Of a stretch of DNA of 64,000 nt, positions 24,416 to 34,945 are shown piece by piece (positions within the stretch are counted from its first letter, which is position 1; every line of letters starts with the position of its first letter). The notes beneath the pieces were generated by a model that did no database searches, was not told the DNA's origin, and worked only from the letters and a program-made list of their open reading frames with translations. Both the position numbers and the translations under genes were made by a program. The stretch is from Lysobacterales bacterium (lineage in GTDB: Bacteria > Pseudomonadota > Gammaproteobacteria > Xanthomonadales > Ahniellaceae), in NCBI GenBank assembly GCA_016703225.1, contig JADJCM010000001.1:310001-374000 (forward strand), written 5' to 3'.

Positions 24416-27400
24416 TCAAGGCACCGGCTGGGCGGGATCGCCCAGCAGGGTCGCCGCGATCAGGATGTCGCGGTAGCGCTCGCCCTGCGCGGCCAATTGC
24501 ATCTTCGCCAGACGCAGCGCATCGCCGATGCGTGCGCCTGCCGCCAGCTCCGGGTGCAGCAGGTTGCCGAGCGCCTCGTGCGATTTCAGATCGGTGAGAC
24601 TGGTTACGCCGATCACCGCCGCCGCGCCCGAGCCTGGCGTCAGCAAGAAGCCGTGCGCCAAGGTGTTCGCGGTGGGTGCGACGAAGTAGCTGTTCCAGCA
24701 GCCCCATTGCACGACCAGATCGGCGAGTCCGGTACGCCCGACCAGATCGGCGGTGCTCAGCACCGGATCGAAACTCCAGGTCGTGGGCGCGGAATGGCCG
24801 ACGAAGCTCAGCACGCCGAGGCGCTGGTTCAGGGCGTTGCCGAGTGCGGCCCGGGTCGAGTCCAGGCCCAGATCATCAACATAGGCGCGATCGAGCGTCC
24901 AGCCTGCGGGCCAGCGTGCGGCAAAGCCCTCGTGAACCGCCCGGAACGGCGCATCAGACTCATCCGCCGGACTCACCAGCAGTGCCCGCTTCGGCGCCGC
25001 CGCGGCGACCAACTTCGCCAGTAGCGACTGCAGTTCCACGACGCTGCGCACCGGCAGTCGCCCAATCGCGGCCTCGGGCGCTCCATCCTCATCGCGGTCC
25101 ACGTACAGGCCGTCGGCCGGGGCGTAACGCACGATGTCGCCATACGCACCGTAGCGCGTCGGCACCAGGCTGACCGAGCCGGTGCCGAGGAAGTTCTTGT
25201 AGTCGTAGCTGTCGGCGCCAACCAGCAACACGTACTGCGCACCCAATTGCGCCACCGCCTTGTCGATGAAGCGCTGGATCGCCTCCGCCTCCGGCACATG
25301 GTCGTTGAACTGCGCGTACACCTGCGCGACATCGACCACGCGCACCGAGAGCCCACGCGCCTGTTGACGCGCGACCAGCGGCGCCAGGTACGGCTCGAAC
25401 AACGCATGCGTGATCACCAGATAGTCGGCCTGTCCCTGCAGCAGCGGCGCCACTTCGACGAGGGTGTCGACGCGCGGCGCCGCCAGCGCCGTCGGCTCGC
25501 CAAGCCAGTAGTGCGCTCCCGCGGCGGCCGGCCACATCGGGCCGCCCGCGGTGTTGACGGCGCTGAGCGCACGCCAACCATGACCGGTATCGGCATAGCC
25601 CAAAGCGCCGCTGCCGAGCCCAGCGGAAACGAAACCGGGGATCTGGTCCTGTCCTTCGAACGAGGATGCCAGCAAGGACTCGCCGGCATTGTCATCACCC
25701 GCGTTTTCTGCCCAGGCATCGCCAGCGGCGTGCAGGGCAGAAACGGCCAGCACGCCAGCTTCGGCCACCATTTGCCTCGGGTAACGCAGGGCGATGCGGT
25801 CGATGTAGACGAGGTCATAGTCGAAACCAGTGTCGCCGGTCACGCGCAGCTCGATCGGCAGGCTCCCCGATGCCGGCACGGGCGTTTTCGCCGTCAGCGT
25901 CTGCGCACGCAGACCATCGAACTCCTTGCTCGCGACGGCCACGCCATCGACGCGCAGTTCGACGCGATGATCGGGCGTGCTGCCGGGCCAGTTGGTGGCC
26001 CCGATCAGATCGACCTCTAGCTCGGGCCCAACGCCATCGACGCTGATCGGCGCACTGACAGAGAGCGTGCGCGAAAACTGCGCCGGCTGGTTCGCATAGG
26101 CGAGCACGCGTTCGGCGTACCAAGGATCGTCGGTCGGCGAGGCGAATGTGTAACGCGCGTCCGGCGCGTACTCGGACTCGGCCCAGTACCACGCATCCGT
26201 AGCGTCAGTGGCGAGCAGCGTGTCCTGCGGAATGTCGACGACACCGACGCCATCAGTGCGCAGCAGGTACGGGAACTCCTTGGTGTACAGCGAGTAGGCC
26301 GGTTCAACCGGGAAGTCGATGCTGCTGTCGGCGGAGAAGGTGGCTCCGCTTGCATGCGCGCGCCGCGGCACCGGCTGGCCGCGAAACGCAAGCCCGATCT
26401 GATCGACCGCAACGCCACGCAGATCGACGCCCGCTGCCATCAGCATCGCATGCGTCACCCGCTGGAAGCCCGGCTGCTGCACCCATAGCCGCACCGTGCC
26501 GCCGCTGCCCGCTGTCTGGCGAAGTTGTGCGAGCTCGGCCAGCGCGGCGCGGGTAGCGGTCCAGTCGAAGCCCGCACTCGCGGCAGGTGCGCCGTAGTCG
26601 CGGCCGACCTGGAACGGGCCGTGCGCTGTGCGGCGTCCGGTCACTTCGAGATCGACGACGTAGAAGCTGCCCGAGGCCGGCACCGCGGTCAGCGTCAGCG
26701 CGTAGCGACTGACCTCGGCGCTGTCGACGCGTTCGCTCGCGACCGGAACAGCGTGCAATGGCAGCTCGCGGCCGCCGGCGCGCTCGACCAGGCGGAAACC
26801 GACGTTGCCGGTTTCGCTGGCGGTCTCGAACTGCACGTGCACGCCGTCACCGACCACGCGCGAGGACAAGTGCGACAACGTCACCGGCAACGTGCCGGCC
26901 GGGACGCGGTGATCCTCGACTTCGCCGTCGCTCACGAGCCCGGTCGAAGGCGGCGGCGGCGCGTCGCTGAAAAATGCGGCGTCGCTGGTCAGACGCAGGC
27001 GCAGGTAGGTGTCGTTCTGCGTGATCGCGGTCATGCCGCCCCACACCAGCACCACGCTGCCGCTGCTGGCGGCGGGAATGTTGCCGGTGCTGAAGGTCGC
27101 ATCGCCAGCTCCGCCGCTGCCGTTGCCGAGCGCGGCCCGGCTGCGCTCGTCGGCGTCGTTGAAGTCGCCATCGCCATTGGCATCGAACCAGCCGACCAAT
27201 TGGGCCGCCGTGGCCGCCCCATTCACCACCGCCACGGACACGCAGAACTCATCGATCGCTGCGGCATAGCTGCCGCATTCGAAGTGCGGCGTCGGCAGGG
27301 ACACCAGAGTCGGTAGCGTCACCGCGTCTTCATCGGCACCATCACTGTTCGCTGCGACATCGGGCACGCCATCGGCCTCGCCATCGGGCCGGGTACCGAG

Positions 27401-28609
27401 ATACAGGCTGCGATCACCTAGCCCGTGGCGGGCACCACCGGCGGCGAAAGTGGTCACGTAGCCCGCCGGCGCATCACCGTAGTCAAGCGCGCAGAAGCTG
27501 AAGTCGGAAATGCCGATGTTTTGGAATTGCGAATTGCTCTGCGGCTGGTCGCCCTGCGCGTACTGCACGCGGATCGACGCCACTGGCCCATCGAAGGTGT
27601 AGCTGACATTGCCGTTGGTCGAGGCTGCGCCGACATTGTTGTCGGCCTCGGTCCAGTCGCCCGCGAGCGCCAGCGTGCCCTGCAATGCCGCTTGCTTCGG
27701 AACGAGACCACCACCCGAATCGAGCGCATCGATCCGCACATAGTCCTCGAAGGTGCCGGTGTCGACATCGAGCAAGTCGAAGGTAAGGCCCAGCACCGGC
27801 TCGGAAAACGTGAACACCGTGGCCTCGGCCGAGCGCTCGGTGTCGCCGCTGGTATCCATGCCGAGCACGTAGTACCCGGCGTGCGCGCCGAGCGTACCGG
27901 TGCGCGTCACGAAACTCGGCAGCCCGCTGCCCGAGTCTGTCGGTGCTTCGCCACTGGTGGCTCCCTGACTGATGGTGATGCCGTTCAGCGACGTGCTGGT
28001 GAAGGGATTTCCATTGCCGTTGGCGCCCCAGTCGTAGCTGAGGCTGGCGCCGCAGGCGGCGGTCAGTGTAGTGGTGTCGTCGCGCAACACCAGGCGCGCG
28101 CGTTCGTAGCTGCCAAGATCGGCCGCAGCGTCGTCGCAAATGCGCAGTTCCCACGTGCCAGCGGAACTCCCAGTGTAGAACCCGGCGAGTGCCGGCACCG
28201 AGACCAAGCGGCGGTAATTGGCGTTGGCCGCAGGATCGATGTCGCCGTCATTGATTGCACCCTCGGCGTTGGTGGACAGCATGACCCGGTAGTTGTCCTG
28301 GCCATCGTTAGCGACGCCATCGATCAGGGTCACCACCGAACTGTCGGGCGCGGTCAGCGTGACCACGACATCGCTGCGCCACGGGTGCGTGACTTCGAGA
28401 CCCAGCGCGACATTTCCGACCGGGTACGAATCGCCGACCACGAAGCTGCGTACCAGCGGATTGGCGCAATCGTTGTCGGCAATCGCAATTGCGGCACCCG
28501 GCACGTCGTCGTAGGTGTGGATCACCTGCGCGGCGGACGGCAACGCAGCGACGGCCAGCAGCGCGCCAAGCAAAAGACGCGGCCGATGCAAGATGGTTTC
28601 GGCGTACAT
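24416..28609 (-). CDS. secreted C25 (gingipain-like) cysteine peptidase with P-domain
   Basis: 1397 residues. Order: a signal peptide (about 1-28); a proprotein-convertase P-like domain (about 30-180, LGLEVTHPWRSDVVVTLTAPDSSVVTLID); a jelly-roll region; a GEVED-type domain starting YGDAPAGY; a long middle region; then a C25 peptidase domain (about 1010-1397). The predicted catalytic pair is His1272 in VGHSAPTTW and Cys1304 in VQWGCWNS. VLLVGADSYDY and TRYGAYGD are further family traits. I chose the ATG at 28609 for the signal peptide; the open frame continues upstream only in arginine-rich codons. No C-terminal sorting domain is seen: the protein ends right after the catalytic domain. It probably digests extracellular protein. 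Confidence 0.85.
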   Translation of the reverse strand: MYAETILHRPRLLLGALLAVAALPSAAQVIHTYDDVPGAAIAIADNDCANPLVRSFVVGDSYPVGNVALGLEVTHPWRSDVVVTLTAPDSSVVTLIDGVANDGQDNYRVMLSTNAEGAINDGDIDPAANANYRRLVSVPALAGFYTGSSAGTWELRICDDAAADLGSYERARLVLRDDTTTLTAACGASLSYDWGANGNGNPFTSTSLNGITISQGATSGEAPTDSGSGLPSFVTRTGTLGAHAGYYVLGMDTSGDTERSAEATVFTFSEPVLGLTFDLLDVDTGTFEDYVRIDALDSGGGLVPKQAALQGTLALAGDWTEADNNVGAASTNGNVSYTFDGPVASIRVQYAQGDQPQSNSQFQNIGISDFSFCALDYGDAPAGYVTTFAAGGARHGLGDRSLYLGTRPDGEADGVPDVAANSDGADEDAVTLPTLVSLPTPHFECGSYAAAIDEFCVSVAVVNGAATAAQLVGWFDANGDGDFNDADERSRAALGNGSGGAGDATFSTGNIPAASSGSVVLVWGGMTAITQNDTYLRLRLTSDAAFFSDAPPPPSTGLVSDGEVEDHRVPAGTLPVTLSHLSSRVVGDGVHVQFETASETGNVGFRLVERAGGRELPLHAVPVASERVDSAEVSRYALTLTAVPASGSFYVVDLEVTGRRTAHGPFQVGRDYGAPAASAGFDWTATRAALAELAQLRQTAGSGGTVRLWVQQPGFQRVTHAMLMAAGVDLRGVAVDQIGLAFRGQPVPRRAHASGATFSADSSIDFPVEPAYSLYTKEFPYLLRTDGVGVVDIPQDTLLATDATDAWYWAESEYAPDARYTFASPTDDPWYAERVLAYANQPAQFSRTLSVSAPISVDGVGPELEVDLIGATNWPGSTPDHRVELRVDGVAVASKEFDGLRAQTLTAKTPVPASGSLPIELRVTGDTGFDYDLVYIDRIALRYPRQMVAEAGVLAVSALHAAGDAWAENAGDDNAGESLLASSFEGQDQIPGFVSAGLGSGALGYADTGHGWRALSAVNTAGGPMWPAAAGAHYWLGEPTALAAPRVDTLVEVAPLLQGQADYLVITHALFEPYLAPLVARQQARGLSVRVVDVAQVYAQFNDHVPEAEAIQRFIDKAVAQLGAQYVLLVGADSYDYKNFLGTGSVSLVPTRYGAYGDIVRYAPADGLYVDRDEDGAPEAAIGRLPVRSVVELQSLLAKLVAAAAPKRALLVSPADESDAPFRAVHEGFAARWPAGWTLDRAYVDDLGLDSTRAALGNALNQRLGVLSFVGHSAPTTWSFDPVLSTADLVGRTGLADLVVQWGCWNSYFVAPTANTLAHGFLLTPGSGAAAVIGVTSLTDLKSHEALGNLLHPELAAGARIGDALRLAKMQLAAQGERYRDILIAATLLGDPAQPVP

Positions 28610-28743
28610 GGCATGCCCCCGCGAACTCGTACGTGCGGAAGCTAGCATGCACTCGTCACGGAGAACCGGCATGAGCGCTGAATCGCGGTCAAGCGGCAGT
28701 GAATAATGGCGACAGGCGGCGAATCTCGCCATCTGCACGGCGC

Positions 28744-28749
28744 TACAAT
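28744..28749 (+). promoter_or_regulatory. candidate -10 box for the first beta-propeller gene
   Basis: TACAAT lies 25 bases before the ATG at 28774, the same spacing as other boxes in this window. It would drive the row of three paralogues, which have no hairpins between them. Confidence 0.3.
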
Positions 28750-28773
28750 TCGCCACGTTCCACGGAGCCCGCC

Positions 28774-31746
28774 ATGCACTGCACTCGGTTGGTGACCACG
28801 ATCCTGACGCTTTGCGCGCTTGCCGCCCACGCCGGCAACGCCGATTGGACCAGCACCGGCCCGCTTGGCGGGCGCGTGCACGAGATCCTGTTCGATCCGA
28901 CCGATCCGAGCCGCGCCTACGCGACCACCTGGGGTGGCATCTACCGCAGCGTCGACGGCGGTACGACCTGGGTCGCGGCGCGCAACGGCATCGTTGCCGA
29001 CGGCTACTACCCGCTGCCGCTGGCACTCGACGCCGAGCAGCCGACCACGCTGTACACCTTTGACAGCTGGAGTCGCGTGTACCGCAGCAACAACCGCGGC
29101 GCGAATTGGGCGATCCTGCCCGACAGCCTGCCGAGCAACGTGCACCCGTCCACCATCGTCGACGTGCCCGGTGTGTCCTGCAAGGTTCTGCTCGGCACTG
29201 CCACCGACCAGGCCAGCACCGGGACGATGCTGTTCGGATCGCCCAACTGCGGCCTCGATTTCGCGCAGATCGGCGCCGGGCTGCCGAGCGAGGTCGCGGT
29301 CAAGGCGATCGCCTTCGACCCCGCCGACGTCGCCGACAACACCGTGTTGGTCGGGCTGGATAGCGATACCACTAGTGAGGGCAACGCGATCTGGCGCAGC
29401 ACCAACGGCGGGCTCACCTTCGCCCCGCTGCCGACCAACTTCTTCCCGGGTTCGGGCTATCGGCTCGAAGTCACGCAGATCGCGTTCGGGCCAGCGGGCG
29501 ACATCTGGGCGCTGGTGGGTGGCTACGCCGTGTACCACAGCGACAACGCCGGCCTCACCTGGCGCGACACCGGCGTCACGGGTGCCGGTACCGTGGTCGC
29601 GGACCCGCAGGTCGCGGGCCGCGCTTGGGTCGGCGGCGCCGATGGTGCGGCCCAGGTCCAGTACACCAACCCTTCGTACACCATCACGCCGTTCGAGAAC
29701 GGCCTGAGCCCGAACGCCAGTTACAACGACGGCCTCCGGCCGGTGCCCGCAGGCGTGGCCCGACTCGCCTGGCGCAGCGGACTGCCGCCGCGACTGTTCG
29801 CCAGCACCGAAGGCTCCGGCGTGTTCGCACTCGGCACGGTGACGCCGGGCGTGTGGAGCCCGGTGGTCGCAGGCCCGGCCGGCGCCGGAATCCGCGCCCT
29901 CGCGCTCCATCCGACCGATCCGACTCGACTGTGGGCCGGACAATCGACCTTTTCGCTGTCCTCGCCCGCGCTCTACACCTCGAACGATGGCGGCAACAAC
30001 TGGACACCGACGCCAAACGGCCTTCGCGCCGCCGACATCCAGGCACTGGCGATCGACCCGACCACCACAGCCAGCGTGCTCGGGACCACGCTCTACGCCG
30101 GTGGTCGCGCCGCGGCAAACTTCGGCAATGGCTTCCGCAACCACGGCATCTACCGCAGCGACAACGGTGGCCAGACCTGGCAGGCGCTGGAGGGCAACCT
30201 GCCAGTGGTCATCGGCCACGACATCGGCGCGGTGCGCGCCCTTGCGCTCGACCCGCACAGCTGCACGACGCCACCGTGCCGGGCGCAGGGCGCGCCGCTG
30301 AATCGGCTGTACGTGGTCGGGCACGGACGCACTCCGGACGGCAACATTTCCTCGGACACCACGCACCGCGTGCTGCGCTCGGACGACCGCGGCGCAACCT
30401 GGGTCGCACTCTATGGCAACCCCGGGTTCCCGCGCAGCAACCAGGTTTTCGCCCTGACTGTGTTCGAGGTCGAGCAGCGCGTCACCCCGACCGTGGTCGC
30501 TCCGCATCCGGCCAACCCGAACGAGGTGTTCGTCGGCACCGAGTCCTCGTTCTTCGACTTCGACACCGGCAACGCCATCGTGATCGATGCCACCCGCGCC
30601 AGCGGCCTGTTTCGCTCCACCGACGCCGGCGCGACCTGGACGCGCTACACCAACCTGCCGGCCAAGCTCGACCTCAGCGACGTGCCCTATCCGAACGCCT
30701 CGCTCGACGTGGTCGATTTCCTGATCGACCCCGTCAACCCCGCCGTGTTCTGGATCGCGCTCACCGACCCCACCCACTCCAACACCTCGACCGTCCTGCG
30801 CAGCAGCGACGCCGGTGCCACCTGGCAGGCGGCCGATGCCGGCCTCAACCCGAGCCTGGCGCTGCGCGATCTGGCCTTCGACCCGCAGAACCCGAACACG
30901 CTCTATGCCGCCGCCGGCGGTGACGGCGCCAACCCGGGCGCGATCTATCGCGGCGTGTTCGACACCGGCACCCTGACCACGCGCTGGCTCTCGATCAGCG
31001 TCGGCCTGCCCGCCGAATCCGCCTACGCGGTCGCGGTCGATCCGGCCAACTCGAACCAGATCTACGCCGGCACCGACACCGGCGTCCACGAGATGACCCG
31101 CGTCCCCGACCAGGACGGCGACGGCGTGCCCGACAGCGTCGAGGACCAGGCCCCGGATGTGCCGGGCGGCATCACCGGCCCGGGCGATGGCAATGGCGAT
31201 GGGTTCATGGACTCGGCGCAGCGCGATGTTGGCTCGTCGGTGATCATCATCCGCGGCCCAGGCACGCCATGGTCGATCACCAGCAGCATCGTCTCCGGCA
31301 CCGGCCCGGGCACGAACCCCTGCAGCCAAGCGGTCGATGTCAGCGCGATTGCGCCCGACGAACTCACCATCGACATCGATCCACTGACCGGCCAGACCAT
31401 CGACCACCCGCTGCCGGCGCGACAGTTCGACATCACCGACTGCGCCACCGCGGTCGTGGACATCACCTACCACGGCGCCAATTTCCAGCTGCCCGGCTGG
31501 AGCTTCCGTCTGTTCGGGCCGGAGGACCCGGGGGACCTGGAACAAGTGGGCTGGTTCGAGCCGCTCGGCGCGCAGCGGATCGGGACTTCCACCTGGCGCT
31601 TGCCGCTGACCGCGCAGGGCCCGGGCAGCTATCGCCCAGAACCCGATGCCATCCGTTTCGTCGGCGGCCCTGCCTGTACCGATGGCCGCCTGTTCACCGA
31701 CGGCTTCGAGGATGCGCCCACCGTCGTCGCCTGGTGCGCGCCTTGA
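28774..31746 (+). CDS. secreted Asp-box beta-propeller protein 1
   Basis: 990 residues, first of three tandem paralogues. A signal peptide ends near ALAAHA. The mature protein opens WTSTGPLGGRVHEILFDP and carries repeated SxDGGxTW Asp-box turns (for example RSVDGGTTW, TSNDGGNNW, RSDNGGQTW, RSTDAGATW). These are characteristic of sortilin/BNR propellers that bind glycans or proteins. Near residue 775 the propeller changes to a DxDGDGxxD calcium-type linker (DQDGDGVPD), then a Cys-containing beta domain faintly like choice-of-anchor U, ending LFTDGFEDAP. This copy is the most diverged of the three. Enzyme motifs are absent. Confidence 0.8.
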   Translation: MHCTRLVTTILTLCALAAHAGNADWTSTGPLGGRVHEILFDPTDPSRAYATTWGGIYRSVDGGTTWVAARNGIVADGYYPLPLALDAEQPTTLYTFDSWSRVYRSNNRGANWAILPDSLPSNVHPSTIVDVPGVSCKVLLGTATDQASTGTMLFGSPNCGLDFAQIGAGLPSEVAVKAIAFDPADVADNTVLVGLDSDTTSEGNAIWRSTNGGLTFAPLPTNFFPGSGYRLEVTQIAFGPAGDIWALVGGYAVYHSDNAGLTWRDTGVTGAGTVVADPQVAGRAWVGGADGAAQVQYTNPSYTITPFENGLSPNASYNDGLRPVPAGVARLAWRSGLPPRLFASTEGSGVFALGTVTPGVWSPVVAGPAGAGIRALALHPTDPTRLWAGQSTFSLSSPALYTSNDGGNNWTPTPNGLRAADIQALAIDPTTTASVLGTTLYAGGRAAANFGNGFRNHGIYRSDNGGQTWQALEGNLPVVIGHDIGAVRALALDPHSCTTPPCRAQGAPLNRLYVVGHGRTPDGNISSDTTHRVLRSDDRGATWVALYGNPGFPRSNQVFALTVFEVEQRVTPTVVAPHPANPNEVFVGTESSFFDFDTGNAIVIDATRASGLFRSTDAGATWTRYTNLPAKLDLSDVPYPNASLDVVDFLIDPVNPAVFWIALTDPTHSNTSTVLRSSDAGATWQAADAGLNPSLALRDLAFDPQNPNTLYAAAGGDGANPGAIYRGVFDTGTLTTRWLSISVGLPAESAYAVAVDPANSNQIYAGTDTGVHEMTRVPDQDGDGVPDSVEDQAPDVPGGITGPGDGNGDGFMDSAQRDVGSSVIIIRGPGTPWSITSSIVSGTGPGTNPCSQAVDVSAIAPDELTIDIDPLTGQTIDHPLPARQFDITDCATAVVDITYHGANFQLPGWSFRLFGPEDPGDLEQVGWFEPLGAQRIGTSTWRLPLTAQGPGSYRPEPDAIRFVGGPACTDGRLFTDGFEDAPTVVAWCAP

Positions 31747-31807
31747 TAACATCTTCCGCGCTTGCACGTACCCTGCACGCATCCGCCCGAGCCCACGAGA
31801 CCCGCCC

Positions 31808-34800
31808 ATGAAAGCTCTGCGATTCCTCCTCCACATCCTCGGCGCCGCAATCGCCTCGGGCGCGGCCCTCGCCGGCCCCGGCTACTGGACCAGCAACGGC
31901 CCGTTTGGCGGTGTGATCTACGAGGTCCGCTTTGATCCGGCCAGCGCTTTCACCATCTACGCATCGACCCGCGGCGGACTGTTCCGCACGCTCGACGGCG
32001 GCGCCAGCTGGACGCGCATTGAAAACGGCATCGCCAATTCCGCCATCGGCATGCCCTTCACGCTGGATCCCGACGCGCCCGGCACATTGTATGCCTTCGA
32101 CCAGATCGGCATTCTCTACCGCAGCAGCGACAGTGGCGACAACTGGGCGCCCACCGGCTACAGCGTACCGACCAACTTGATCCCGAGCCGCATCGAAGAC
32201 GTACCCGGTGTCAGTGGGCAGGTCATGATCGCGCTGTCGTCCTACGATCAGGAAACGTTCCCAAGCGCCGACGTCATGGTCCGCCGCAGCACTGACTCCG
32301 GGGCGACCTTTGTCGCAGTTGCCGGCATCCCGAATGGCCGGGGCTTCGCCAGCATCGCCTTCGATCCGGCAAATCCGTCGATCGTGCTGGCCGGAACCGA
32401 TTACCTGTACCCGACTCCGGCACCCGCGGTGTCGCCCGATGTGCTGTTCCGCAGCAGCGATGGCGGGCTCAACTTCGCGCCGGCATTCGCTCCGGGAGTT
32501 AACCCTGGCTACATCCCGGCGGTGCAGACGATCGCATTCGGCGCCGGCAGCCGCGTCTATGTCGGCAGCTCGGATTACGCCGTCGGCGTGTTGCGCAGCG
32601 ACAGCGACGGCAGCAGCTGGAACACCGCGACAGGCAATGCCAGCCGGCTGCTCGCGAACCCCTCCTTCGCCGACGAGGTCTATGCCAGCGGTACCGGCGT
32701 GCAGGTGTCGATCGACGGCGGCCTGACCTGGACCCCGCGCAACACTGGCCTGAGCCCAAATCCAAGCTATCTCGATCCGGGCACCGCGGCGCCGCTGCCA
32801 GCGTACGTGAACGGCTTGGCCGCCTCACCCGGCTTTCCCGCACCGGGATCGAGCCTGTGGGTCGCGAGCGATGGCGGCGGACTCTTTCGCAGCCTTGATC
32901 TGGGTGCGAACTGGTCCAGCAGCGGCATCAACGAAGGCCTCGCAGCGGTCAATGTCCGCGCCGTGTTGGTGCATACCAACCCGGCCACGATCGGCGGGGG
33001 CGGCACTGGCCAGCGCATGTATGCAGGCTTCAGCGATGCGTTCTACTCGACCTCGGGCATCTTCGGGTCGAGCAGCGGAGGCAGCAACTGGACGACCGCC
33101 AACAATGGGCTCGAGGCGGCAACCATCCGCGCCATGGCCATCGACCCGCTGCGTGCCGGAACTTCCGCCGTGCAAGTGGCCTCAAGCTATCTGTACGCCA
33201 GCGGCCGTTCCAGCCTGGCCACCTGGCGTGCACGCAACGGCAGCATCTACCGCTCCATCACCGGCGGCCTGAGCTGGGCCAAGATCGATGGCGACCTACC
33301 GCGCCGCGGCACGCCGCCGAACGACTACATCCAGCTCGGCACCGTGCGCGACATCCGCCTCGACCCGCGCTCCTGCACGATTCCGCTCGCACCCGTCGCT
33401 TGCACCAGCGGCACCCTCAAGCGCATGGTGGCGACCACCAACGGCAACCAGTCTGCGGCGATCGGTGGCGTGGTGACTTTCACCCACCGCATCATCCGCT
33501 CAGACAACGTCGACACCACGGCAATCCACCCGCTGCGCGGCACCCTGGACGTGACCTGGACCGACATCAGCGGCGACCTGACTCCAAGCACCAATACCCT
33601 GGGCGTCCTCGGACAGCTGCTGACGCCGGTGAACGTCCTGATCAGTCCAAGCGACCCTGAGGTGATGTACGTCGGCACCTACAAGGGATTCACCGACTAC
33701 GACCCCAGCGACGCGATCACCTTCGCCGACATCCACACCGGCGTGTTCAAGACCATCAACGGTGGCGTCAACTGGCTGCCGGTCAACACCGGCTTGCCGC
33801 GGATCGCCGGTTTCACCAATAGCGTCTACGACGTGCTGGCGCTGGAGATGCATCCGACCAACCACGACGTCCTGTGGGCCACGGTGATCGACTTCGATAC
33901 ACCCAACTCGGCATCGATCTACAAGACCACCAACGGCGGCGTCTCCTGGTTCGAATCGGCCGCGGGCATCGCGGCACACATCGACATCCGCGACCTGATG
34001 GTCGATCCGGGCGACCCGAACATCCTCTACGCCGCCGGCGCGGGCACACCTTCGAACCCCGGCTCCGTCTACAAGAGCGACGACGGCGGTGCCAACTGGC
34101 ACTCCATCAGCGTCGGTCTGCCGGCCGACTCGGCGCTTGCGCTGACTCTCGATCCGTTCGTACCGGCGTTGCTGCACGCCGGCACCAACACCGGTGTCTG
34201 GTCGCTCACCCAACTGCCGGATGCGGATGTCGACGGCATTTCGGATGCAACCGAAAACAACGCACCCGGAGGCGGCGACGGCAATGGTGACGGCCTGCCC
34301 GATGCCGCACAGCGCGACGTCGGCTCGACCGTGATCATCTTCCGCGGGCCCGCGGGCACCGGCGGCTTCTTCACCAGCGATGTCATCACCGAGCTCTCCA
34401 CACCGACCACTGCACAAGGCTGCAAGCAGGCTGTGGACGTACAGGCGGTGTACGCGGTCCAGCACGGCCGCGACTATCTGCCCGGCGGCCGCTACTACAA
34501 GTACCCGCGCGACTTGGTGCGCTTCGAGGTACTCGACTGCAGCCGCGCCGTGGTCGACGTGGCTTTCCACAACGCCGCGTTCAACACCGAGTATGGCTGG
34601 AGCTTCCGCTTCCGCGGACCGGCGACGCCGGGAGCCGATGGCAGCATCGGCTGGCACGACATCTCTGCGCGCGCGGCACGCGTGGCCGGATCCCCGACCA
34701 AGTGGCGCCTGACCTTGGACGCCAACCAGTTCGGCAGCTATCGCCCGGTTGGCGACAACGTGATGTTCGTCGGCGGCCCGGCCTGCTACGACGACCGCAT

Positions 34801-34858
34801 CTTCCGCAACAACATGGAAACCGACCCCGATACCGGTCCGCCCAGCTGCGACCACTGA
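31808..34858 (+). CDS. secreted Asp-box beta-propeller protein 2
   Basis: 1016 residues, 61 bases after copy 1. A signal peptide (about 1-25) leads to YWTSNGPFGGVIYEVRFDP, then Asp-box repeats (RTLDGGASW, RSSDSGDNW, SIDGGLTW, TTNGGVSW). A DADVDGISDATENNAPGGGDGNGDG linker region and a C-terminal domain shared with copy 3 follow. The C-terminal domain contains YPRDLVRFEVLDC and EYGWSFRFRGP, and ends FVGGPACYDDRIFRNNMET. Copies 2 and 3 match closely through the C-terminal third, so they are the younger duplication. The ATG at 31808 is supported by the signal peptide. Function unknown; an adhesin or binding role is plausible. Confidence 0.8.
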   Translation: MKALRFLLHILGAAIASGAALAGPGYWTSNGPFGGVIYEVRFDPASAFTIYASTRGGLFRTLDGGASWTRIENGIANSAIGMPFTLDPDAPGTLYAFDQIGILYRSSDSGDNWAPTGYSVPTNLIPSRIEDVPGVSGQVMIALSSYDQETFPSADVMVRRSTDSGATFVAVAGIPNGRGFASIAFDPANPSIVLAGTDYLYPTPAPAVSPDVLFRSSDGGLNFAPAFAPGVNPGYIPAVQTIAFGAGSRVYVGSSDYAVGVLRSDSDGSSWNTATGNASRLLANPSFADEVYASGTGVQVSIDGGLTWTPRNTGLSPNPSYLDPGTAAPLPAYVNGLAASPGFPAPGSSLWVASDGGGLFRSLDLGANWSSSGINEGLAAVNVRAVLVHTNPATIGGGGTGQRMYAGFSDAFYSTSGIFGSSSGGSNWTTANNGLEAATIRAMAIDPLRAGTSAVQVASSYLYASGRSSLATWRARNGSIYRSITGGLSWAKIDGDLPRRGTPPNDYIQLGTVRDIRLDPRSCTIPLAPVACTSGTLKRMVATTNGNQSAAIGGVVTFTHRIIRSDNVDTTAIHPLRGTLDVTWTDISGDLTPSTNTLGVLGQLLTPVNVLISPSDPEVMYVGTYKGFTDYDPSDAITFADIHTGVFKTINGGVNWLPVNTGLPRIAGFTNSVYDVLALEMHPTNHDVLWATVIDFDTPNSASIYKTTNGGVSWFESAAGIAAHIDIRDLMVDPGDPNILYAAGAGTPSNPGSVYKSDDGGANWHSISVGLPADSALALTLDPFVPALLHAGTNTGVWSLTQLPDADVDGISDATENNAPGGGDGNGDGLPDAAQRDVGSTVIIFRGPAGTGGFFTSDVITELSTPTTAQGCKQAVDVQAVYAVQHGRDYLPGGRYYKYPRDLVRFEVLDCSRAVVDVAFHNAAFNTEYGWSFRFRGPATPGADGSIGWHDISARAARVAGSPTKWRLTLDANQFGSYRPVGDNVMFVGGPACYDDRIFRNNMETDPDTGPPSCDH

Positions 34859-34945
34859 CGACGCGTCCCCCTGCGGCGAAAGATTGTCCACGCAGCCACG
34901 TATGAAGTGGCTGCGGGACTACACTCGCGGCCGCAGGAGGGAGAC

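Noticed and set aside
28610..29026. N-terminal extension of the C25 peptidase frame
   Set aside because: The extra 139 codons are arginine- and cysteine-rich, overlap the divergent propeller gene and would bury a good signal peptide.
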